A program made the translations under genes and the position numbers. The notes beneath the pieces are model-generated. The model was not told where the DNA came from and searched no databases. It saw nothing but the letters and a program-made list of their open reading frames with translations. Of a DNA stretch of 64,000 nt, positions 23,000 through 35,147 are shown piece after piece. The stretch is from Xenoacremonium recifei (taxonomy: Eukaryota; Ascomycota; Sordariomycetes; Hypocreales; Nectriaceae), in contig WOFQ01000027.1 of the NCBI GenBank assembly GCA_012184525.1, positions 400,898 through 464,897 of the forward strand, read 5' to 3'. Every line of letters starts with the position of its first letter. Positions within the stretch are counted from its first letter, which is position 1.

Positions 23000-25900
23000 G
23001 ATTGGTATACTATGTAAGAGGTACGTCCTGGGGCTGAGCAGCATCCGCAAGTGTTTCAGATCAGCCAGCCCTATCACTGTCTGTTGTTTGTCTCCGAGTC
23101 TCCCCATGTCATCCAGCACGTCGGCGAGAGCCAGCGAACCCAAGCACTGCCCGGCTCCTCAGCCCTGTTACGTGCTGGCACCATCGTATGTAACTCTCAC
23201 AATACGAACTGGCCGCTGCGAGGCGCCAGCAAGGCCCCTTTGTCTGCCAGTCTTGGCGTTCGAGGCCCGGGCCAGGGAATCCGAGCTTTGCACCAGTCGG
23301 CGGTTTGTTTGAGCTGACCGTTAGCCCCAGGCGCGTCACCATCTCGGCCCCAAGGAATTCCAATGTCCAGAGCTCGATGGTTGCGCCGCCAGCGGCCAAA
23401 CCCTGCCAAACACAGGCCTGGCGCTTTCGTCCCTGGCTGCCTGGCCTGGCTGTTGCGATCCACTGACACGGAACCGCTACGTATGTACTATACCGCCATC
23501 TCTCCCCGGCACTCCGTAACCCTGCCCTAGGCCCGCGCTGTCGATCTCACAAGCGAGCCCTTCCCTGAGCGAGGCTGACAAGAGACTGCAGCAGAGCAGA
23601 AAGCCCCAGTTTCCTTCGTTCCTACAATACGACACCAAAGGCGTCCGGCCGCTTGGCCATGGTTCGGTCGGATATCTAGAGGCTCGGCGCTCTCCTGCAC
23701 GAGGGTATATTTAGATACTCACGATCTTTCATCTTCGCATTCTGCCTGCCTCATTCTCCTCTCCTGCCCGGGCCATCGCCGAGACAGAGAAATAGGAGAG
23801 AAGCTAAGGATGATGGAGACATCCACCAAACGTGACGTGGCAGCGGTTTTTCGGCTATGAGCGCAGTTACAGATTATTCCGGATTGTCGCAACGCATCAA
23901 AAACATGGGACGGGAACCACAGGCGACGGCGCGGGTGGGAGACTCGCATGGGGCCTGATCGGAATTCAACCACTCTCGGTCTTCGGTTCCCTCTGACAGT
24001 CACGACAGAAAACGGTCGTAATGATGACTGGCAGAGCTCGCTCTCCCTTGTTGAGCAGGTCCAGAGGCACCAAGCGGAGGGGAAGGATTACAGGGCATGG
24101 CCCACAGAGCTGGGTGTGGGGAAGCTCCCAGATTGACGGATTGCAGGCGTCATTGCAAAACTCTCCTTGCAACCAGACTCTCAGGCTCGCTTGCGGACAA
24201 GCAGGCCCCTCTCTCAGCACCGAGACCCTCGAGCTATCAGTCAAATTTGCATCCCCAGCTTTTCGGTGCTGCTGAAAAATGGTGTCAACTGTCGCAGCAT
24301 GTCTCATCTGGCGATCTGAGTCGATGGCGGAGACTGATTGTCGGAGTCCCAAGGTCCCTGTTTGGGGGGAATCTTGAAACAAACGCCAGGTGCAGCCAAC
24401 GACGGAATGAGATCATCATCCATCGATCTTCAGACGCCAAACCTCCCATCTCCCAGCTCTCCAGCCAACAAGCAGCCGGCAAGCGGATTAGGGTTCCAGC
24501 GGTCTGGCTTCGAAGGGAGGGGGGAGGGGTGGCCTCATCAACCCCTGAGCCGTGTCGCTACCAAGAGACTCTGACCATCGCCATGCCAGGGCATGACAAG
24601 CGGGTCAGGTTGATGGACCGCTCATCAGAGAAGTACGTCCTCTTGCGTCGCAATCCCTCCCCGCCTCCGTAACGAACTGCGACTGCAGCACCTCGTCTGC
24701 AGCCTTGTCAGGTCCCTGTTTCGACCGACCAGCCGATGGTCTACCGTTCAGTGCAAGACTACCGTTTCGTCCGTCCGCGTCACCTGAGCCGACGGACTAC
24801 ATTGAATACAACAAGGGGTCTTAGAGACGACAGTGGCCACGCACTCAGCAGAAGCACCCCACAGGAACTCCCAGCCAACGGGATATCCAGCTCACCACGC
24901 CCCCAATCGCAACTGTGGCGTCCAGAAAACCAATGTCTTTGTCGAATCCATGCTACGCCGAGTGATATGACTCCGTCCGGTCACACTTTGGTCGCTGCCG
25001 CCCGAAGGACACACTTTGCCCTATCATACCCAGTCAGACTACTACGTGCCCTTGGACTTGACTGGCTAAAGTCAAGTTGCGGGGTCTAAACAACAGGTCC
25101 AGCCCGGCCGAAGCGGTCGTCAATACACCGACATTTTGAGCCATCAACATCATGTGGTCACGATGCTCCATTGCAGTCGCCGAGCCACTTGGCGGACTCA
25201 ACGAGGCGGTAGGCGCGAGGCACGGCACGATGTAAGAGGTTCCGACGCACATCACATTGCATGCGGTGTGAGCATCCACTGGTAGCCGTCCAGCATCATA
25301 CCACGTCGTCTATGCGAATGCGCATCCAACAAATAATATTCTTCGCTCAGGACCCGTTGTGCCATTGAGAAACAAAAGATTCAAAGGGCACCGACCATCT
25401 GGACAAGCCATAGCCGAAGTCGAGGCTCTCTCTGATTCGCTGAATGAAGACGGGTGGTTATCCGAAGAGGGGGAGGGGGGGCAATGACGTTCCCGTCTGG
25501 CCGTCCGTCCAATCGGTTGAGTTAATCGCTGCTGCCGATGCGCGGCCCTAAGCTGATCGCAAAGGGGGCCGTTATGAGACATGGGGTCTGGGCGGCCTGT
25601 CATCCAGTCACAAATCCCGACCTCCGTTGCCCGTGCTGGTCGACCATCCGGACAGCCAAATGCACCCGTTCTGGACCTCTAGTAGAATGCCACCAAAGAG
25701 ATGAGCAGGCACAATTTCCTCCGACTGGGCAGCCTCGCCCCTTTTCGGCTCGGGCCTAACGCGCCGGGAATGGGTGATCCAGATATTTTCCCTTCACATC
25801 GACGTTGTAAAGAGTGCCGCGGGAAATACATCTCATCGACAGAGAATACCCCATCAACCATCTACGCAATCAGAGCACAATGGAATGCTATTCTGACGAG

Positions 25901-26263
25901 ATGGCACGAATCGCAGCTCAGCTTGCCAGCACAACGCGGCACATGTAACGCCGCCCCGTCCAGCGGGCATGGGAGGTGAGCGGCAACCCCAGCCAAAAGA
26001 CCCAAGTCTTCCCGCTGCTATTGGCCCTACGAAACCCCTTCACTATGTGACGTAGGGGTTCCAGAAGGGCAGGGCGGGTGAAATCGCAGTTGGTTGCGCG
26101 CTACGATGCTCATGGAATGTGTCACGCGGAACACCCAAGCGCCGCTTGACAAGCTGGAATCGGGCAATCCCTCGAGATCCAAAAGACGGGTGGTCTCGGA
26201 CTGGTCCCTCCTATCCATCTATCGACCTATCAATCTCCGTCCGCCCTGCAAATCAAACTCACC

Positions 26264-26297
26264 GCATCGCATCGCATTGCATCGCATTGCATCGCAG
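26264..26297. repeat. Microsatellite of GCATC/GCATT units
   Basis: Six pentamer units are present. GCATC and GCATT are mixed, so adjacent units differ by C/T changes. Confidence 0.9.
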
Positions 26298-27152
26298 CTC
26301 TCTGCTCATTGGCTCTTGCGTGTCAACCCTTGACTCGCCATCACCTCACTGAGTTGCTCGGCATTCCTCCCCTTGCAAAAACTTAACCCTGGTCTCGATC
26401 ATTGCCTGAAGCATGGCTCGGGCGGGATGTCTCGATCCACTGCAACCACTCAACACCCCGCCAATGCAGGCATTGCAAGACTTCCTCATACACGAAAAGC
26501 AAGTGATATCTTATCTTTCTCGCTCATCGTCCGGTATGACATATCTCGTCGGTATTTTTTCTCGGTCCTGGTTATCTAGCTACGCCAATCTTTGCCGACT
26601 TCCCTTGCACCAGACCAGCCGACAGCCATCTGATCGGCCATTTGAGCTCGGATATCATGAAGGATGCACGTCTGGCCGTCTTAAAATCAGTTGAGCAATG
26701 CGACATGGTGCCCAGCCGGAATGTCTGACTGCCAAGACGTCCTCGGAGCCACGCCGGAACCTGCTTTCGTCTATTATTGAGCCTATTTCGGGGCTGGCGC
26801 TGTTCCTATACCTAAGGCTGGCTTGAGATACGACAAAGATGCCGTTAAACCCGTACCAAGCCCTACGCCCAACACCCCCCAATTTCATGTATACGAAGGC
26901 TGAGTCCACGTGCCTGTCCAAGAACAACGCCAAAGAGATCGCCCTGTCGAGGGAGGGCAAGCCAACGATGCCAAGCCAAAATCGCGCCGTGGCATGCAGC
27001 AAACATCTGGACAACAGTGGTCGGGGTCGGACTCCAAGGGGATTAATATCGCTCGTCGTACTCCGTACATACGGATTAGCTTGCTTGGAAGTCCAAAGGT
27101 TACCATCCAATTTGGGCATGCAGCCCATCGCGTCATCCCAGGCGACCAGCTG

Positions 27153-27168
27153 ATGCGATGCATCGCAT
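27153..27168. repeat. Perfect 16-bp palindrome
   Basis: ATGCGATG is followed directly by its reverse complement CATCGCAT. It echoes the GCATC units of the microsatellite at 26264. Confidence 0.9.
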
Positions 27169-30100
27169 GCAATGCTGCCAATGGCAAAAGTGGCTCAGGA
27201 GAGCACGTTCAGATTGGCTCACGCTGCTTGTCCATCACGATACCGTCGCCGTCCAGCGAATCGAACAAAGAATTGTGACGGACCCAAGCCGATGCGGGTG
27301 ATACCTAGCAGTAAGCGCCTGCTGGGGGGGATTTCTAGCGCATTCCTCACGGACACAATTTGTCAGTGATCCCCGGGCTGCTTCAACCGCACCTTGTCGA
27401 GTCCTGGGGTTGATGAGCCCGGTGACCCGGGGCTTGTTGGTCGGAGCTCAGGAAGCCGCTGAGCTCGCCGTCACAGGGCTGGGCTCCGGGTACTAGTAGG
27501 GATGGCTATTTGAGCCTCACCGTCCTGATCTCGCTGAGGGCGACGACTGGCTCGACTTCTTGGACGGCTTCGGATGCCAGTCACGACAAACCCCTTTTTC
27601 GTGTTCCTGTCGACCTCCCTTCGAGCATGTCTCCGCCACACACCACTTTCCGGATGGGCGCGTGTTTGTCCCGCAGCAACATCTCAATGTCACCTGCAGA
27701 AATGTCCCTCCATCCCCTCTGCAACTCTGCATGGAAGTGGCTCGCCCATGCTTGCGAGGTGGCCGCTGCGACTCCACACGAACCAGATCGGGCAATCTAT
27801 CCTGGTCTAATCCGTCTAATCCCAGGCGCATGCCACCCTCTGCGCTGTGATCCGCGACGAGCATCCCACATCTCGAACGCCTCGTTGCCCTTTCCGTCTG
27901 CAAGCCGACAACCCAATGGGCGACCTGCGTGGAGCGAGTGCGGGAGCGCCCGCCTCTTGCGCGCCTGCCGCTGCATCCCTTCTGGAGCAACATGACGCGA
28001 CTCGATGCGACATAACAACGCTGACGGCGCCGTTCCGTGCATGTAAGTTGCAGCATCGCGAGTCCGGTCCCCCGTGGACGACTCCTCCGGGAAGGGTCTC
28101 GTGAGCTCTTCGGTCATGCATTCGGACCTATGTGTTGTCGTTTCGATTATCAAGTTGCATAGGCACGGACGATTAGCGGTGCTCAGAGCGGCACGCAGTA
28201 CGAGGGATCGCCGACTGATAGACCAGATGAGTATCTTCACGAGATGGTGATCTCACGAAAGAGGACTCCTCGTGTTCGTGTGTCTTGTCTTGTCCAAACA
28301 GGGGCCATCAGCTTCTGCGCCCTCCTTCTGTGCGCGCGTGCCTCGACCATCACCATGAAACTCTGTACGAAGCGTTCTAGCTGCTGGTCTCTGCTCCTCG
28401 GTCTACAGCTGCAGTCGGCTTTAGCTCGCTCAACTAGCTAAAATATTGTCTCCCTTATCGTGGGATCCGCCCTTCTGAGCGCCGGCTATCATATCTTCTG
28501 TGGGTAAATTGCTCTCAGTACGTGTTTCTGTAAGTCAGTGCAATCTGACACATTGATCGGACAAGGATCAGGCTCATATGGCAATCTGCACGGCACAAAC
28601 AATGCTCTCCAAGACAAGCAGCCGCCCCCAGTTGAGAAGGAGGTTCAACCTGGTCACTGTTCTGTTCCCACGACTTATGGTGGGGTAAACTCGCACACTC
28701 TTTCTTCGATTTCAACTCTATGTATGTATTATGGGGGTTTATTATGGGTTCGGGTTTTTCCCTCCCTGGCCATGTCCAAAATTCGATGGCAATGGCAACC
28801 ACAGATGGGGTTCAGGGTATTCGGCTCCGGATACGCCGGGTCCTGATGACGAGAGCCAAGCTGCTGTCATAACAGCAGTTGCTTGCTATTCTTCGCGGAC
28901 TACGGACTGCGGCCTGGTGTCGCCGGCGGGCGGTGGACCGTCCCAAGCTCGTGGAATGGCTGCAATCTATCCACGGGGCGCTACGAAGCACTGGAACCTA
29001 GCCTCGAGGCTTCTGACGCGGACACGCCAGCAAAGGCGGCATGGGTCAGGCCTTCTTTGGCGAGCAGGACCGCGACGGACAACAGCAAAGGCCCCTATCC
29101 CTATCCCTATCGACGGAAGGACTGTGGAAGATGACCCGTTGCAACGGGCCAGACAGGACGGGAAGCTCGACTTCAAACGACACACCCCCCTTGAGAGCGG
29201 GGCGCTCGGGCCCGCTGCACATCATTTTGCGTGTCTGGCTTGCTGGTCGCAGGGAGTCGAGCAAGGGGTTCCTGGTTGACGTGGGGAAGTCGGACCTCGT
29301 TGGCGTGGTTTCAGCCCTTGAGATTGGAGAGTGGGAACGAGACGCGATTCAAGCAGTCAGTCAGCGCAAACGAAGCACGACGAAATGCCCAATTTCTCGG
29401 GTTCGATCCGCGGGAACGAGATGGCTGTTGCTCTGCCGGAGCCCCTTAGCGGCAGGCCTCCGCGGGGGCGTCAGGCCGCCGCACATACTGTACAGCTCAA
29501 TACACGAGACCGACACCCATCCAGCCATCCACACATATCAAATGTGCAACTGAGGAGTTTCCGGGAGGAAGGCCGGCTGCCTCATCAGGGTACCACGGCG
29601 CAAGGCAACCGTCCATGCCGTAGCACGATGCAAGAACAAGGACGGTGTGGCACGTGGACGGTCAGACGCCGACCTCCATCCAGCACACGGTACCTACATC
29701 ACCGATCCAGACGGCAGGCAGGCTGGCTGGCTGACTGCAACCCAATCCTCCTAACCCTCGATGCCGTCACGAACCGGATCTGCTGGAGGGTTGGATTGGA
29801 TGCCCCTGCAGGCCTTTTGAAATGGCTGAAGACGACAAGACACGCCATTCTGGCATGCGATAGAGCTGACCCATCCGAATCCAATGCTGCCTGCGTCATA
29901 CGGCGCCGAGGTGGATGGCTCGAGAAGGGCATACTGATCGACGTCGAGCCAGCTGCGCCGGCCAGGGACGAATCTCCTGACGAGCAGCACCGGCCAAATT
30001 ACGTGCGGAACCCCTGTCTCTCCTCCCCGCATTCAACTGCCAGCGCTGAGTCTCATCATTCTGACGTCGGCTGCCTGTTTCATCTGCTGGCGCTTCTGTC

Positions 30101-32025
30101 GGCGTTTACGGGCCCAGCCAGTGCAAATACGAATTGACGTTCGGATAAGATGGGTTTCCTGGGCTGGGCGGGAGTGGCTTGCTGGTCCGCAGGCTCAGCC
30201 TTCTAGAATCCTTCCCCAAAGACCCAGGACCCCTGAGGGTGATTGTCGGATGTCTATTGGTGTTGGTTGCAACTCGTTCAGCGTTTCTGTCGATCTTTCT
30301 CCGCAATCGACAAGGCTGCACTCTGTTTTGAGTGTGGCTGGCGCTCTGTTTGAAAGCGAAACAGCCAATCTGGCCCACCATCCCATGATCTGAGATGCGA
30401 CATCCATCCTGCGGCGCTTTCCCGGACGCCCATGCGAGGCACGGAGCATATCGCGATGCTTCACACAGCCCTCGGTGATATTCCCCACCACCGCGGCCTT
30501 CCACGAGATGATGCCGTAAAAAGCATCAGGGCGCATGATCCTTTAGTGTTGTCCCTTCAGATGGTCCTTGTAGCGCTCTGTTGTCTGGGTCGGAGATTGC
30601 CACGGGTCGGACTGCCAGGGTTTTCCTGTCGTGCATCCAAGGTCAGAGTGATGCTACACTACACCAGGAGTATGTACAGACGAATCAACGCAATCTCGTT
30701 CCTCTTGCCGGCAAAGATCCCCCCTCTATCGAGTCCCAAGACCACAAGGATGCGTATTCGGCCTCGGGTCTGAGGGTCAGTTATTAGGACTGACGGCACT
30801 TGGAAACCACGGCACTCCCGCCTCCGCAGCCATGATGCCATTGATAGAACATCTGTGATGATGCGGATCCAACAACGCCCGCGAAGACGCCTCGGCTTCT
30901 GCGGCACCGCAGCAACACATGGTCAATTTTCGAGTCTCACCTGCAGGCAGTGCCCGACTTCCTTCTCACCGGGCGTCCTACGTACACGACGAGATACATC
31001 GGCAGCAGCATAGACATGGTCGTTCGTCATGGGCCCGGCGGTGCTGCCTCAGTCAGCTCAGATGCAGGTGCAGCATACCACGACAGCTTACGATGGTACG
31101 GGCGCTCAGGAAACAATCTCAGCTTGCCGTTACATTACCGCCCTCTTGACCCTGCTCGCGCTGCGACGCCAGCTGAGTCAAGCAAATAGTCTGCTGCAGC
31201 TGGGAGAATCGAGCGCAAATCGAGGGTGAGCATGACAACACCTGCTTCAACAACATCGGGGGTTTTCTCCCGGTCGAGAGAGATAGTGGTTTGACAGGTC
31301 AGACCCGGGCCGGCCCCCACGTGCCGCCTTGCAGCTTGACTGGTCATTTGTCACGTCTTGAGAACCGAAATGTCCTCGATTCAGGGTGGTTGCATCGATG
31401 CATTGTTGGTTGAGGTGATGAGATGAGGGGGGCGGCAGGACGGTCCATTCAGCATCAGCAAGGCACCGCGGGGTGGTGCAACCTCGCCGCAAGCGCAGCA
31501 AGCTGCTGTGAGACGGGCGCAGGTCGAAGAATCCCCGGGCACCGTGGCTACGGTACCGCCGCGGGAGAGGGGGGTGTGCTCTCCAGACTCGCGGGACGCT
31601 CCATGCCGGCCGGGGCAAGCAGGGCGAGTTCGCGGCCTCGACCTTCACCGGTTTTCGACAAGGCGGGCGAGCCTAGGCATGCAGGCGGTCAGAGGGCCAG
31701 CCAGCGGTGAGCTTCGCCTACACCGAGCGAGCGAGCGCCTTGACGGCTGAGGACCAACCGAGGGCCAATCCATGCTGCCAGCCCCAGACATCCCAGACAT
31801 CCCGGACGCGCCCTGTCTGGTTTGTGTTACCTGAGCTGTCACCTCCTCGGCGTCGACTATTGGCAGAGCAGGGCCATTTTGCGGTCGTCTTGGTCATCGA
31901 CCGGGGTCAACCGCTTGACGGACTTTGGTACGGCGGCAAGCAACGTCGTGGTCATGCGGTGCAGTGCAGCAGCAGCAACAGCGTCTGTGTCCGCCGGTGA
32001 AGTGCGGTGAGGGCGTCAGCCATCG

Positions 32026-32045
32026 ATGGATGGATGGATGGACGC
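32026..32045. repeat. Short GATG tetranucleotide repeat
   Basis: About four GATG units occur. A similar short GGAT tract exists at 12322-12338. Confidence 0.85.
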
Positions 32046-35000
32046 ATGGCTCTTTTCCTGGCTCGCCTGCAGGTGAGCTGTCACCTACATCGAGTGTTTG
32101 CACGCAGTGCTGAGCACAGCTTTGAGGCTTGAGGTCAGCAGATTAGTCCCGTGGGAGCGCACGCACGCACATGGGTGTGCCTACCTACCGACGAATTTCG
32201 GTTCCCTTCGCGCAAGGTATCTCGCTCGTCACTGTACATGTTCACTCGATTCACGGCTCTGTGGCAACTCATCTGCGCCCTGTCGGGGATGCCATGCCAC
32301 GTCAATTTGCTCGCGAGGCGTCCCAGCCGGGGTCTGGAGCAAACATGTGCGGCCGACGACTCATGGTTCTTTTGTGCGGACTCAATGCTCTGTTTCACAG
32401 TCTCCGTCTCTGGCGGCGAAGGCGGCAAAAGGCTCGGAAAGTGGGAATCTGCCAGCTCAGCTCAGCTCCAGATAGCGTCTTTGCGAAACGACGGAAGAGC
32501 AGTATGGCCATTGAGGCACTGGCCCACGCACTGACTTAATCTCCCAGACAGCGAGACGTGCGCGTCACTGCCAACACTCGCATATCTGGCCGGTCACGTT
32601 TCAACGTCGTCCACCACTCAGCGGGCGAGAAACTGCGAAACTGCCCGCGCAGGATGAAGGAAGAGGATCTTCCAACTGGCCGGGGGAAGCCAGCACTCGG
32701 TTCCGGGCAACTGGTCAAGGTTGTGGGGGTGGACCTGGCTATGGACAGCTGTCGGGGCTCTGCGACACCTTCTGCCAGTGCAGGACGGCGCCGAGATTGC
32801 CTTTGGCCACCGGTGGAGGAAGAGGCGAAGCCGGGATGAGGATGGCTTCAGGATAGACTCAAGATGGGATATCCCGGGCTCGCGGCGGCCGGGGGGGCGC
32901 CATCGGAGCCATCAGCCAGCCGCGTGGATCCCCCGGAGGATTCGAGGATGAGCCGGATCGGACTGGATGTCAGTGGATGATGGATTCTCGAAGAAGCTAT
33001 GACTCTATTCTGAGACGCCGCCTTGAGGGTCTCGCGGGAGATGGAAGGGGTCCTCTGGAGCCCTTCGGAGGCCTTCTTCACCTTGGGGAGACGGGCCGGA
33101 GAAGCCATGCCCGCGACGCCCCTTGGCATTCAAGCAGGAAGATCGAGAAGTGGATAAGGGATGGATTCACTTGCGCGCTTCAAGGAGGTCCTCGGCGGCT
33201 TCTTGCGCCTGACAGTTTGAGAGTTGCCTGACGACGTACGTACGCCGTCCGAGAGCATTGTACGGGAGGGAGCGCGGGACTGTCTCAAGATGCCATTCGA
33301 TCGGACGGCATTCCTCTATCCAAGTGGACAGAGCCGGTGGTCCCCGAAACGAGGATCCATGTGGACGGATTCGTGTCTTTTTTCAAAGCACGCGACAGCC
33401 GCCATCAAATGATCTCGGTCAGTAGGTGACTCGAGGAAGGCCCTGAATCTGATGCTGCCGTGTTGGAAGGCGGAGACGGCTTTCGAAAGGGTCTTCTGGC
33501 TGTACTCTCAGCAGTGTCGTGTCAGGGGCCAACTGTACAAGCGTATCTCATCGAGTCACAGCATGCTCTGGTTGTTCTCAAAGGGGCTGATGATGCCCGA
33601 TGCATTCGTCGGTCCTCAACCCCGAAACAACACCGGTGGCTATGACAAAACATCTCACCGACACCGATTCTGTCGTGCGATAGTGCCATGTGTGACCGGA
33701 CATGCGCAATCTGGTGAACGCGAGCGAGTGCCCGCGTCGGCCATAGCCCCCTAGGGATGGATTTGCGTCGCCCAGCCAGTCGAGCGACGCGTTGGGCAGC
33801 TCTCCCTGCGCTGTGTCTTGTCCTTTGCATCTGTCCTACGGGACCAGCGAGAGTTGCCTTGCCAGCAATCGTCTTGGTGCAACATGGCAGACTTGACAGA
33901 TGCCTGAATGCTGCAGTGAGTTCTTCTCTCAGACAGCCTCCGTCCCCGTGTTACCACGGCCATGTAAGTGAAGCCAATCAAGGTAGGAAGTGCATTCACA
34001 CCCTCTCACAAAGCGCGTTTTAGGTCGATCGCATATCCTCAGACGATTTGTCCCTCTGCTGTGCATTGTCGAGCTGCTGTATAGCCAGTGCCCAACTCAT
34101 ACCATCAGACTACAGACGAAGGCGTGAAATATCGCATAAGGCAACCGGCACACGCCACGATGCCTCACGTTTCGAGTTTCCATTCCGCACAAGTCTCGCG
34201 ACCAGCCCAGCCCATGTGGCCTCGCTCTCTGGTCTCCTCCGTCGCACATCGACTCATTCGTCCACCGCCGCTTACGGGTTGCGCCTTGCAGCCCTCCGGT
34301 AGTTTCCTTGGGCTCTCTTGTCGAACAGATCCTTCTATATGGTACGAATTGGTGTGAGGGAGCAGACTTGTGCTGTGCTCTTGCGCAGGCAGATACCTGG
34401 GGATGGCGTTGCTGAGTGTGACGGAAAGGAAGGGGCTGTACCGGTGAGATGACTTGGTCAGCGTGCTTACGGGCGGGAGGGGGCGATCTATCAGCAGTTT
34501 AGATAGGTGTCAGCTTTGTGATATTCGATATGACAAAAGTTCATTTGCACTGGATCCCAGTTGTAGATACAAGAAATGATGCGGAGTATGTACTCCTCTT
34601 TCGTAGTTGCAGACCACGCTCCCGATTCCTATTCATTTGTCTATATTTTAGTAGAATGTCTTGATTGTGTTTCGTAGTAAAAATGGACGATGATTTCGGA
34701 AAATGCATTCTGGTTCTTTGAAAATCCTCGATTTCTAAAGGACTGGTATAGGGTAGCAAAATTGATGAACCCCTTCTTGCAGGCCGGAAAGGTCTATGAC
34801 ATCAATCGAATTCAAGCCGAATGGAACTTTGTTGCCTGGGGATCTTAATCAAAGCTTGGCTAATCTTGTACGATTTGTATTTGTTGTTTTGGTTTGACAA
34901 GAAGCATGATGCTTTAGACTGTGTCGTTTCCATTTGTTCGCTGCTGGCTAAACTAAGTGGCCGTCAAAGACATAATAGCCAGATCCTATGTATAGAATAT

Positions 35001-35147
35001 CCGAAAGTAAGCCTATAATTATCCTAATTTTAACGCTGCTATATACCACAACCAGCAGGACACCAAAATCCAACCATAGATGTCTACTCAAACAAAGGCC
35101 AGTTCCAAGACTGAAGACTATGACAACGCTTCTGCCGCAGCCTCTTC

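Larger units (their letters stand above)
17764..35147. other. 17.4-kb region without a supportable gene
   Basis: This region lies between the 5' end of plc1 and the 3' end of the dsl1/zw10 gene. I looked in both directions for protein-family motifs, spliceable exon chains, transposase or reverse-transcriptase motifs and tRNA boxes, and found none. Random ORFs reach 268 codons on either strand because the DNA is G/C-rich, and the longest one begins with GTG. Base composition is balanced to G/C-rich until about 34.45 kb, then clearly AT-richer to 35.15 kb. It is dotted with pentanucleotide, trinucleotide and tetranucleotide microsatellites, listed separately. It could hold a long plc1 leader or promoter, a non-coding RNA or decayed sequence; nothing visible decides between these. 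Confidence 0.6.

Noticed and set aside
24097..24672. A 191-codon open frame
   Set aside because: No recognisable family, no splice-compatible neighbours and low-complexity residues typical of non-coding DNA.
26264..26297. Regular short repeats that could suggest a CRISPR-like array
   Set aside because: Units are five bases, contiguous and without spacers; this is a simple microsatellite in a eukaryotic genome.
27517..28056. A 179-codon minus-strand frame overlapping plus-strand frames of similar length
   Set aside because: Both strands are open at the same place, a sign of G/C-rich non-coding sequence rather than a gene.
29395..29415. A GGTTCGATCC string resembling a tRNA B box
   Set aside because: One base is missing from the B-box consensus, no A box lies at the right distance and no cloverleaf can be folded around it.
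29331..30137. A 268-codon open frame on the plus strand in the gene-free block
   Set aside because: It begins with GTG, shows no domain or conserved motif, and overlaps equally long frames in other phases. In G/C-rich DNA such frames are expected by chance.
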